From Cohaesibacter haloalkalitolerans (lineage in GTDB: Bacteria > Pseudomonadota > Alphaproteobacteria > Rhizobiales > Cohaesibacteraceae), in assembly GCF_003574655.1 (NCBI RefSeq), contig NZ_QNUM01000014.1, forward strand, positions 1-54,809: a stretch of DNA of 54,809 nucleotides, written 5' to 3'. Shown piece after piece: positions 25,959 through 36,000 of this stretch (position 1 is its first letter; the number at the start of each line of letters is the position of its first letter). The notes under the pieces are model-generated. The model did not search any database and was not told where the DNA came from. It worked only from the letters and a program-made list of their open reading frames with translations. The position numbers and the translations under genes are program-made.

Positions 25959-25970
25959 GAAATCCTCCTC

Positions 25971-26510
25971 TCAATTCGTCCAGCCGGATTGGCTATCACC
26001 CTGCTCACCGGACCCTTCCAGAAAAAACAGACGCAGTTCTGAAATAACCTTTTGCAATGCGCTGAGCAGCGTTATCGCCATCATCAGCGGCGGTGCGATA
26101 TAGATGACCCGCATGGAAATCGGCAGGCTGTCGGCCCGGCTGCCTCCACGCAAAAAGAAGTCGTAGCCGAACTTGATCCACATGAGCAATGTGACGATTG
26201 CCAGCAGATGAATGACCACCATCATCAGATGCCGCACGCGCCGTTGCTTGAGAAAGTCGCCAAGAAAGGTCATGGCGATATTCCTATCCTGCAGATAGAT
26301 CAGCGGCAGGCAGAGATAGGTCATGTAGATCATCAGGAAACGCGACAGCTCGTCGGTCCAGCTCAGCGGCATGACCAGACCATAGCGAAACACCACCTGA
26401 AGCAGCACGACCACAGTCATGATGACCAGCATGCCACCGCCGATCCAGCTGCCCAACCGCGCCAGCGGCGCATTGATGGCATTCAGCCCTTTTTCCATGG
26501 CCTCAAGCAC
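25971..26510 (-). CDS. dctQ: TRAP transporter small membrane subunit DctQ
   Basis: A 179-residue protein with four helices and the DctQ pattern: MTVVVLLQVVFRYGLVMPLSWTDELSRFLMIYMTYL and later RDRNIA-type LQDRNIAMTFL. I chose a GTG start at 26510, with GGAGGGG about ten bases upstream; a TTG ten codons further upstream and an ATG at 26498 are alternatives. No dctM (about 430 residues, 11-12 helices) lies on either side, though DctQ and DctM normally function together. Confidence 0.85.
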   Translation of the reverse strand: MLEAMEKGLNAINAPLARLGSWIGGGMLVIMTVVVLLQVVFRYGLVMPLSWTDELSRFLMIYMTYLCLPLIYLQDRNIAMTFLGDFLKQRRVRHLMMVVIHLLAIVTLLMWIKFGYDFFLRGGSRADSLPISMRVIYIAPPLMMAITLLSALQKVISELRLFFLEGSGEQGDSQSGWTN

Positions 26511-26664
26511 GGTGGTATCCCCTCCCCCAAGGTACAGCAATCAGCAAATACGAAATCAGGTCACACTGACACTCGGCACGATCTGAGCCGGGCGCAACAA
26601 ATCAGTCCACCCAGTCTTGCATAAGGGGGAAAAAACGCAAGGGTGTGACAATTCGGGTTGCAGA

Positions 26665-26693
26665 GCCCTGTCAGGCGTGATTGGCAACAGGGC
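26665..26693. repeat. Perfect hairpin in the gap before dctQ
   Basis: GCCCTGT and ACAGGGC pair perfectly across 15 bases, followed on the plus strand by ATTTT. It lies between the end of the 15-gene cluster (26755) and dctQ, so it may limit read-through from the cluster, but no U-run follows on the minus strand. Confidence 0.35.
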
Positions 26694-26754
26694 ATTTTGC
26701 TGAGACCTCCTTGCAGACAAAGGCACCTACCCGGAAGGCTCCTGACAGGCTTAC

Positions 26755-27117
26755 TTATTTCTGATCGACAAGATCTTTCAGTTTAGCAGCGGCGGCCTTG
26801 AGGATTGCGTCTTTATCGCCATCATCGAAGTCGCTCTTGACGCCCCGCAGCGCCTGATAGGCCACAAACAGATTGCCAGCCCGCTCGGCAAGGTCGAGCG
26901 CATCAAGGCCATGGTTGGTGACATAGTCGACGAGCTGTCCGGCAAAATTCCACAGATAGAGCAAATCGGCAGGCATGACCCCGTCGGCCCGCGCAACCCC
27001 ATAATCAGCAGCCCCTGATGGCTCGCCGAAATAGTCGTCAAAACTGTCGGCGTCATCAACGGCTTCTGCCATGGATCGTGTCAGATCCCTGCGCAGTTTT
27101 TCCGCATCTATCATCAT
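26755..27117 (-). CDS. Small acidic protein of unknown function, last gene of the cluster
   Basis: A 120-residue, mostly helical, acidic protein with no signal peptide or membrane segment. It resembles no family I know. The start (ATGATG at 27117) overlaps the stop of the metalloprotease gene by four bases and has GGGAGAG upstream, so it is translated with it. It contains an N-terminal helix (AEKLRRDLTRSMAEAVDDAD), a middle hydrophobic helix (PADLLYLWNFAGQLVDYV) and a Lys/Ala-rich C-terminal helix. Possibly a cytoplasmic accessory or inhibitor of the protease or the cluster; this is speculation from position. Confidence 0.75.
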   Translation of the reverse strand: MMIDAEKLRRDLTRSMAEAVDDADSFDDYFGEPSGAADYGVARADGVMPADLLYLWNFAGQLVDYVTNHGLDALDLAERAGNLFVAYQALRGVKSDFDDGDKDAILKAAAAKLKDLVDQK

Positions 27118-29084
27118 CGGCTGCTCTCCCGTGCCAGTCTCATATCCATTTTGCCGAGTGTGTCCTGCGCCCAAAAAGCAAGCAATCTCAACACCAGGTA
27201 GAAACTGGTCGAAATTGCAGCAAAAGGCAAGACCTCAGACCAGTCTGCCCCAGCAAATAGACCGGGAAGACGATCAAGGCTCGGAATGGAGTGGACGACC
27301 CCATGCCGTACCCCGTCCATAACGTCGGCTTGCCCGATGGCAAGAGTGCAGGAAAAGAGCAACACCAGCGCCAGTTCAGCCGTTCCAACGGCAGCGATGA
27401 GGGACCAGCGCCGCACGAACAGCAAAAGATACTGATGGAACAGCAACAGGGCTCCCGCCGCCATGATGAGCAGCACGATCCAGGTCAACAGCCAGCCGGT
27501 GTGGAACAGGCCAAAGCGCAGAACATAGTTGAGCGGAATGACGCAAAAGACCACCCCCGTAAGAACGATCATCAGAAAGCCAACCGCAGCCCCCGGAACA
27601 GAGGCAAGGGACAGCGCCAGATGCCGAACCAGCCGCCCCTTGTGCCACGGCGGCTTGAAGCGCCCGGAAAGCAGGCCCCTGATGGCCTTCACGATGCCAC
27701 CGATCAGAAAGACCAGCAGCAGGACAAGCCCCGGCACACCGATCAGCTGGGCGTTGAAATTGGAGAAGATTCCCCGATAGAGCATCATCACCGAACCAAC
27801 AAGCCCCGGCCCACAGACCTCGACCGCCAGCACCGCCAGAAAGGTCAACAACCATGCCAGCCCGCCCTTGCCGCTTGTCGCCGGAGGTCGCTTCGGCAAG
27901 GTGAAAGACAATCCGGCAAAAGCTCCGAGCGCCACGGCATCAAAAACCAGCACGGTCCAGCACAGATCTCTGGGCGCCACCAACACATAGAGGGTGCGGA
28001 TGCTGAAGACGATCCCCCAGAAATAGATCAACATGTCCCGCGCATGGAGGCTGAAGCCTTGCTCATGCAGAGCCCTTTCATGAGGCGAGATACTCGTGCG
28101 CAGGGCTGACAGGATGTCCGGCTCCGGCGGGGTGTCGATAAAGCCGTAAGGGGCCTCGACATCGGCAACAAAGCGGAAGGCGGCCTGATCGGCAAAAAAC
28201 TCCCGCGCCTTGATATAGCTAACGACCAGCCCGCGATAACACAGATAGATGCCACCGCAGAACAGGACGAAGATGAGGATCGAGAGCGGCAGAGTGAGCT
28301 TGGGCCCCGCCGGTGTCATCGACAACAGCGTCGAGCCGAACAGCATCAGCGGCCCGAAAATCGTGAAGACCATGAAGCTCAAAAGCGCCACCACCACCAC
28401 AAAGGCAGAGTTCGCCAGATTATCCCGCGTCACCGCATGGGCGCATTCATGCACCATGAAGAAGGCAAGGCGCCTTTGCAGAGCGTCGGATCGCTTGCCT
28501 TTGAGAATGCGGCCAAGATGGCCCCTCGGTGCAAAGAACACGGCATCCGAGCCGAAAAAATCCGTCTCCGCCGCACCATTTCGTCCCATCGGCATACGGA
28601 TATCGACAAAATAGCCAAGGCTTTGCAACAGATGCTCGGCAACCGGCCGCGCGGCAGGATAGAGCAACAGGCTCTCGCCTCTGGGCTTGTTGAAGCGGCA
28701 GATATGGGCAGCAAACAGCAGGCAGCACATGAACAGCAGCAAATGCCAGGCGGACGGATCGAAGACGGAATTGCCCCGCGCCTGCTCGAACACCGGAAGC
28801 GCTTTCGACAGCCAGGGCAGCAGCAACAGCGGATTGGCTCCATTGACCAGAAAGCTGAACTGGGCATAGAGCGACCCGGCCCCTCTTATGATGTCCAGCG
28901 CCCAGATCATCGAGAGCGCCAGTGCGACAAAGCAGGCCGCCCCCAGAGAAAGAAACGCAACCATGCTCCAAAATCCGGGCCCGGAGAGGGCAAAGGACCG
29001 GATCTGCGGATAGAGAGGCTGTAAGCTTTTAGTTCTTTTAGGGCTTTGGGCGCCTGGCCTGCCCGAAGAGGCTTCAGAATTCAT
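27114..29084 (-). CDS. Polytopic membrane metalloprotease, M48 type
   Basis: A 656-residue membrane protein with roughly ten helices. The zinc site is intact: HECAH at 212-216 in VHECAHAVTRDN, and a third ligand E295 in AREFFADQAAF (the E-x3-D motif of M48). A helix directly after HECAH is typical of HtpX-like enzymes. It is twice the length of HtpX because of a C-terminal half made of six or more helices with no motif I recognise. It should cut membrane or periplasmic-face proteins. The start lies 11 bases inside the preceding gene. M56 (BlaR1-type) is an alternative, but the second motif favours M48. Confidence 0.8.
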   Translation of the reverse strand: MNSEASSGRPGAQSPKRTKSLQPLYPQIRSFALSGPGFWSMVAFLSLGAACFVALALSMIWALDIIRGAGSLYAQFSFLVNGANPLLLLPWLSKALPVFEQARGNSVFDPSAWHLLLFMCCLLFAAHICRFNKPRGESLLLYPAARPVAEHLLQSLGYFVDIRMPMGRNGAAETDFFGSDAVFFAPRGHLGRILKGKRSDALQRRLAFFMVHECAHAVTRDNLANSAFVVVVALLSFMVFTIFGPLMLFGSTLLSMTPAGPKLTLPLSILIFVLFCGGIYLCYRGLVVSYIKAREFFADQAAFRFVADVEAPYGFIDTPPEPDILSALRTSISPHERALHEQGFSLHARDMLIYFWGIVFSIRTLYVLVAPRDLCWTVLVFDAVALGAFAGLSFTLPKRPPATSGKGGLAWLLTFLAVLAVEVCGPGLVGSVMMLYRGIFSNFNAQLIGVPGLVLLLVFLIGGIVKAIRGLLSGRFKPPWHKGRLVRHLALSLASVPGAAVGFLMIVLTGVVFCVIPLNYVLRFGLFHTGWLLTWIVLLIMAAGALLLFHQYLLLFVRRWSLIAAVGTAELALVLLFSCTLAIGQADVMDGVRHGVVHSIPSLDRLPGLFAGADWSEVLPFAAISTSFYLVLRLLAFWAQDTLGKMDMRLARESSR

Positions 29085-30072
29085 CGAACTTCAAATTTTT
29101 GCAGACCGGCAGATCAGGAATTCTGCGCCGCCCGATCATGGAAAGAACCTGCGACCGATAGGTCAAAAGAAGAGTTGCTTTAAACGTCAATGCAAACACA
29201 GGTTTACTGACCCGATCGTGCGACAGAATGAAAGCCATCGCAACCTGATTCCGGCGGCAATGCATCATTTGCAGCATTTCACTCACCAGAATCGCGATCC
29301 GGTAGGCCATCTCCCGGACGCGCTGCTCGGCGACAACCGGCCCGCTCACCCCGACCAGACGATCCAGCGCCTCGGCTGGCTGGTGCCGTGTTCGGGATAA
29401 CTGGCCGTCCTCATCAAGTACTTTCAGCATCAGGATGAGATTTTCGCTGTCCGAGCTTTTGATCTCGACGATTTCCATCAACGGCGACACGGAGCGAAGC
29501 AACGCCTGAAAGGCGGTCCGGACCTCAAGTGTGAATGTACCGCTCTCGATCTGCCGCCGCAAATGGCCCATATAGGCTTCAAACGGGCCTTCGGTCTGTT
29601 CATCCGTAGCCATTTCTTCGCGCAGCACTTCCCAGCGATCAACCTCGCCATCAAGCCAGCCGGCCATCGCCTGCCGATGCGCGTGGATGCGCTTGCCCTG
29701 CAGGGACCGCAACCGGCGCGGCAACCAGCCCTGCTGTGCGACAAGGCTGGACCAGCGCGACAGCCTCGGCAACGCCCCAATGCGCAACCAGTCCCGACCA
29801 GCCCCGCCCGCAGAGGCGGAGTAGTCGAACAGCGCCCGCAGGATATCCTCGGCCCTCAGATCCTCGGAAACGCCTCGCAACGGATCGACGTGCCGATCAA
29901 TCCAATAGGACCATTGCCACAGCCATGGCAGACGCTCCGCCAGCCCGCCAACAATCGACAGATCATCAAGCCCCTGCCCTTGCACCATACCGACCTTGAC
30001 CCTCAGCGTTTCCGCATCAAAGGAAAAGACGACATCCTTGACCGTCAGGGTCTCGTCAGGGGTCTTGATCAT
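29074..30072 (-). CDS. Unknown cytoplasmic protein of the cluster
   Basis: A 332-residue protein I do not recognise. It begins with a strand-rich part (LTVKDVVFSFDAETLRVKVGMVQGQG) and is otherwise helical, with many Arg and Trp residues (WLWQWSYWIDRHVDPLRGV). I see no signal peptide, membrane helix or enzyme motif. The ATG at 30072 has GGGAGGG upstream and lies 17 bases inside the end of the giant gene; its own end overlaps the metalloprotease start by 11 bases. Its place between the giant protein and the protease suggests an adaptor, which is inference. Confidence 0.8.
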   Translation of the reverse strand: MIKTPDETLTVKDVVFSFDAETLRVKVGMVQGQGLDDLSIVGGLAERLPWLWQWSYWIDRHVDPLRGVSEDLRAEDILRALFDYSASAGGAGRDWLRIGALPRLSRWSSLVAQQGWLPRRLRSLQGKRIHAHRQAMAGWLDGEVDRWEVLREEMATDEQTEGPFEAYMGHLRRQIESGTFTLEVRTAFQALLRSVSPLMEIVEIKSSDSENLILMLKVLDEDGQLSRTRHQPAEALDRLVGVSGPVVAEQRVREMAYRIAILVSEMLQMMHCRRNQVAMAFILSHDRVSKPVFALTFKATLLLTYRSQVLSMIGRRRIPDLPVCKNLKFDEF

Positions 30073-33000
30073 TCCGCCCTCCCTGCCCGATGAGGCTGCC
30101 ATATCGCATGACATGGGACATCAGGGCATCCAGATCAGCCTGATAGACCTCGTTGCGATCAGCAACGATGAAATGGTCGCCGACCCGGCGGATGAACAGT
30201 GGGCCGCTGGCAAGCGTCATCAGCATCGCGCGCCGCCCCCCGAATGTCGCCCACAGGGCGTTCCCCTGTCCCACTTCCAACGCCATGGCGGCATCAGGTC
30301 GGCCCCAAAGCTCGAAATTGCCAAGATAGCGCATCCGGTCATCCAGTCTGGTAACGTCCCCATAGACACCTGCGTCCTCACTATAGCCCTCACAATCAAG
30401 GGACAGGATCGACGCCCCCATGCCGGGCCGCACCACATGGGCATAGGCCCGCGCGGAAGCAACCTCCACGCCCGCGACCCCATCACCCCCATAGGCTTCA
30501 GCAAGACCAGAAAGGGCGCGACAGGAGTTCACCGCTTCTCCTTTCAGCGTCTGGCGTCCGGTTGCCGAGAGAAGGGCAATCGCCCCGCTGTCATCGGTCG
30601 TCAAGGCCAAGGGTTTCTGTGTTAGTGCCCATTCGCCCACGAGCTCCCCTGAGCCCGGATCGAACAGGATCACCCGGTCATCAGTGCGCGCGGCTGCCAC
30701 GATCCGGCCATCCTGCCGCGCCAGAACCGCATGCCCTGACACGGAAAGGTCCGAGAACCGTCCCTCGACCAGCCGCCGCGAAATCCGGTTACCATTGAGA
30801 CTGGCGGCCGTCATGTGTACACCATCTTTGCCACCGCGATAGGCAAAATGACCATCATCGGCCAACAGGCCTTCACAGGCGGGCACCCGGTCCAACTGGC
30901 CTCTGGGTCGCCAGCGATAGAAGTCCCCGTTCTCGCCCTCAAGGCAAAGCGAGGCGCTGGCTGGCCGATCCCGCTCCAGCGCCCGGTCCACATCCATGTC
31001 CGTCTGAAGCACAATCAGCCTTCCGGCAAGCGCCTGCTGACCGGCAGCGCGGACAGCACTCTCGCCCTCCCAGTCGCCCACCTGCTGGCGCACCCAGCCA
31101 AGCCCCGTTATCATGTCGATATGATCCCGCTCGATTTGCGCAATCTGGCTGACCGCATCAAGGGCGAACCGGCCTCCAGAAAGGGCGTTGTCCTCACCGC
31201 GCCAAAGGAACCTGAGGCTGCCCGGCTGTCCGGCTGTCCGACCGATCAGCTCGATTGCACTGTCCCGCCCCTGGAACAGAGCCCGTTCCACAAAGGGATC
31301 CACCGGGCCGTCCGGAGCCAAATAGGCTTCAAATGGGGTGCCGGAATGATCAAGCCGCCCCTGCCAAAGCCGCCCGTCCAGACAGCGCAGAACGGTTTGG
31401 GAGCCTTCCCCGGCTTCCTCCGCCTCTCCTGCCAACGACAGGAAAGACGAGCCATCGCCCGCCGTTTCCGCCAGATCAAAGTCACAATGCGCCGCCTCGT
31501 CACCGGCAAGCGGCGTCAGCGAAAACTGATCGGGGTCGATTGCTCCGGTTCCGCTGTCGAGGGCGACAAACCCCTGTCTGGTATAGGCCCAGACCTGCCC
31601 CTTGGCAGAAACCAACCCCTGCCGCTCATCCATTGCAAGCCGCCCGCCCGCCAGAGCCAGCGGTCGCCAGCTGTCACCATCGCGATAGTCAAACTGCACG
31701 GCACCGGCTTCGTTACGCACGCGCATCCGGCCTGTCTCGAAGGCCATGCCCGCCCGTTGCCGCATAGCGAGCGCCGAACGATAGGCATCGGCCCGCTCGA
31801 AACGGGAGCCTTCAAACCGCCACAAGGCATCGCCACCGCCGACATAAAGCCCGGCAGGCAAGCCCTTTGGCTCCGAGCGGGAGGGAGCAATCGTGGTCGG
31901 CTGACAGTCAAACCGCAAGGCGCCCAGAGCAGAGCGCCCCGCACCGCGTCTGCCCAGTGGATAGCTCCTTTCCAGCGCCATGGAGCCACCAAGCGCCGTT
32001 ACCGTGCCGCGCCAGCTCTGGAATAGCGTACCGCCACATTGCACCACGTCATCAAGGCTGTCATGGGGGAATTGTCCGGAGGCAGGCACCGGAACCGCCT
32101 CACCCGAGGGCAATCCACTGTCGTCCATGTAGCGCAGAAGGATCGCGCCCTTCTGCCGTTCCCATTGCCAGAAGCCATTGCCCCCCAGCGTCTCGACAGA
32201 CAGGGTTTCGCCGCGCTCGCAGGGGCGCAACACCCCGTCCTCAACCGCCAGACAGTCATCGCGCCCCAGAACATAGGCCTCCGCATCGCGGTTGCGATAG
32301 GCCCCGATGTGATAGGCGGGTTCGTGCCGTCCCTGTCCGGCTCCGGCACCATCCAGCTCGACAAACCGCTGCGAGGCGATGTGCCCGGCATCAACCGTCA
32401 GAATCTGTAGCCCGATTGGGGTGCCCGCATAAAGCTTATTGCCAACACCGAGAATGGCGAGAAAGCGGTCCATCGGCATCGGCTCGCCCCGGCCCCAGCC
32501 AATGGGCGACCAGCCACCGGCAACACCGATCGCTTCGGTTTTAAGCTCGACAGACGAACGATTGGCAACAAAGCGGACCCGCAGCCAGTCCAGTTCGGCA
32601 GCGATCCGCTCGATATCAGGATTGTCGCCATAATCGACCCGGTCGAAACCGTGCCCGGTCCAGCGTCGGGAGACGGCCCCGCGCCGCGTGACGGCAACGA
32701 TGGCCTGCCTGCCATCATGCATCGGTCGCACCGCCAGCGTCAGGCCTGCAGGCAGGTCGGCACTTGCCTCAACCGTCATGGCCAGAGCATCAAAGCCGGA
32801 AAACTGCCGCACCCCATCGCCGAGCCGGACAACCAGCCCATCCTCAGCGAAGGCAGCATCGAGAAGAATATCACTTTCAAAGCGCAGACCAAGGCGCCGC
32901 TCGGCGCTCATGGTGCGCGTGGTCGAGCGGGTGATCAGTCGGCCATTCTGATAGAGCCAGATGAGATCCTGATCATAGGCGACCTGTCGATCGGAGAAGG

Positions 33001-36000
33001 GATTGTCCGCCCGCTGCCAGCCGAGCACATCGAACACCAGCCACTGGCGGCCCCCATCAAGCGCAAACAGCCTGTTGCCAAGACTGGTCAGTTCCACCGA
33101 CCGTGACGAAGGCAATGGTGCAGCATCGGAAAGACTGTCGGCCTGAACCAGCCCTACCGGCGTCAGGAACCACCCCTCGCCGTCAGCATAGGCCACGTCG
33201 CGCCGGTCATCGAATTTGAAGCCATCAGCCGCGAAGGCGTCATGGATCTTCAGCCCGTCCGACCAGCTCGCAGACACCCGTCCCGTCATGGCATTGGCCC
33301 TCAGTTGCAGAGAACCAAGAGAGAGAGCATAGTCCGGGTTCGCCGCCTCTGGGCGTTCATCCTCCGCGCCGATTGCCCGGCCATCAGCGAAATAGACCTT
33401 TCCCTGCCCGGCTCCGGCAATGGTCGAAGACAGCGACAGGCGCCGCCATTCAAGCCGACGGTCAAGGCCGGTGTGGTAATGCCAGACACCGTATCGATTG
33501 ACCACCATGAAGTGTTCATCCCCGAGCGCCACAGCCTTGCCAGATGCCGCAAAGGCAAACGTGCCATCAGGCATCGCCTCGCGGACGGTCAACATCAAGG
33601 GCATACCGGCTTCATCCACAAAGGCGAAGCGGCCACTTTGCCGGTCCCAGCGGACCGCATCGTTGCCAGCTTCCGGCGCTTCAACCGTCGCCATCTGCCC
33701 GATCACCCGTTCAACGGCAAAAGCGCCCGCAGAAATCAGGATCTGACCCTGCTCGTCCTGCAACCGCGTGGCATCAAGCATGCCGCTGTCCGCATCGATC
33801 GCAGCCACAAGGCGCTCCGTGTCCGCTTCAAGGCTCTCGGCATCTTCAGCTTTTCCTTGCGCAGTGAGCGTGCCGGTCACGGCATCAAGCCGGAAAACAC
33901 CAGTTTCCCGCTCAATGAGTATCGCCCCGTCCGCCCGCTTCAGAACCGCCTTGATCGGACCACCATCCGAAGACAACGCCAGCTGCTTGCGGTGGGGACG
34001 ATCAACAAGCCATGCGCGACCGTCATCCATCGCGACCAGCCAGCGGTCATCCACAAGGGGAATGGCACGGCTGATCTTCCTCACATCAAGGCGCAGGGCC
34101 TTGGGCAGAATGAGGGTGCATCGGGAGAACCCCGTCTGCCCCGATTGCCACTCACAAAGCCTGACAGCACCGTCCGCCTCATGCAGCAACAGCCGATTGT
34201 CGGCAAGCACCGTCACCGTCTCTCCGGCGGCAGGCTGATAGGAAAACAGTGCAGGCGCCTCACCTTCTACGGCAAAAAGACCCTGCCCCCTTATCACGAG
34301 CAGCGAAGAGGGCGCTTCCGGATCGCCATCCAGAATGATCGTCTGGCCGTTCTGCTGCATGACCTTGCGACCGCCCGCCGCATAGGGCATGGCGATGGCG
34401 CGGGACATCGTGGGCCGGACACTGCCCGGCTCCTCGGCCACGGCGATGGCATTGTCGCTGAGATAGAGCCAGCGGCCATCCGCCATCCTCGCAACGTCTA
34501 TCAATGCATCAGGAGAGAATGGCAATGCCGGAGAGGCCCATTGCCGCAGGGGCGAGAGGGAGAGAGAGGTAAGCGCAGCATCCACCGCGCCGCCAAGGCT
34601 ACGACCATCTGCTGTTTCGACAGTCACCACCAGATCATCACCGCTCGCGGTCAGATCACTGCGCACCACGGCTCCCGCTTCCATCGGGAAGGCGCGATGG
34701 GACCAGTGCCGCCGGTCGCTTTCATAGCGCCAGATGCCACTCTGATCGGTGAAATAGAGTCCGTTGCCCATCTGCGCCATCGACTGGAAGGCGCGTGGAT
34801 CCGGGCTGTTGATCGCGCGGGCCGGAATGCGCTCGGAAATGACCCCGTCCTTCCAAACCTGATAGGCCCCGTCGGCCAGCAGCAGACCGATTTCATCATT
34901 GGCCTCGGAGACTGCCAACTGCTCGGCCGCAAGATGAACAACCGCGTGGGTGAGGTCGACATTATAGCGGTCACAGCTATCGGACGGTTTGAGGGCTTCG
35001 AGCGGCACCAGATAGGCATCCTGCTCATTGTGAATGACCAGTTGATCCTTGAGGATCACCATTCTTGCATTCGGCGGAAAGGTGGAAAGCGACAGCGTGA
35101 ACCCGGCAAAGCGACGATGCGGCTGGTCCCGCAGCCACAAGGTACCATCGACCAGAGCACCAACACCGAGACCGGGCAGCGCCACCACATCAATGATGCT
35201 CTCCCCGGATAGCCCCGGATTGCGATAATAGCAGACGGGCTGTCCAAGGCTGCCGTCATGGATCGGGTGGCGGGCCAGAAAGGTGACGGCGCCGTCAGTC
35301 TGCAGGGTCGCGATATCCTGCCCCACCTTGCTGGCCGAAAGCACCTGCGCCCCATCGATCGACAGACTGCGCTCGCCGAACCAGGCACTTTGACCGTCAT
35401 AGCTGACGGGCTCTCCCTCTGTCACGCCCGCAAGCCGCAAGGTTCCGGACACCCCGAGTTCGAAGCGGCGCGTGATGCTGCGGGCAGAGGGTGAATAGAC
35501 CGTCACCCCCTGATCGGACGCTAGAAACAGCTCAAGACCGTTGCTCAGCGCATCGGTCAGCGCGTCAGAGCCAAAGGCAAACGGCACGTCGCTGCCAGTC
35601 AGCCGTTGATTGCGATCGGACGCAATGACACTGCCCGCCTCACCAAGCAGATAGAGGCTGTCCCCAACCTTTGCGATCTCGCGGATATCCTCGTTGACCG
35701 GCATGAGGATCGTATCGACATACCCCCGCTCCATCTCAGAATAGACGCTGACCGCCCGATCTCGAGCCAGATAGGTGAGGGTCCCTTGATGCAGGACATC
35801 CTTCACAATCCCCTGTGCCCGATCCATCTGGCCCAGCAGTGATTGCATGGCAATATGCCGTCCCTCAGCCTTCAACCGAAAGGGGCGGCCCGAGCCATCG
35901 ACCAATAGCAGCGTATCGCCATCCCGATGGACGGAACGCACCGGTTGCGACAGCAGCTGATGAGCCAGCCGGGTGAGCGAGACCGCATTGCCCTCGCCGG

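Noticed and set aside
33242-35212. A 656-codon open frame on the plus strand inside the giant gene
   Set aside because: It is antisense to a coding frame with strong repeat structure, its translation is Arg/His/Pro/Gln-rich with no domain, and GC-rich genomes give such mirror frames freely. The same applies to the long plus frames at 39409-41301, 12037-13644, 3299-4255 and 30815-32026.
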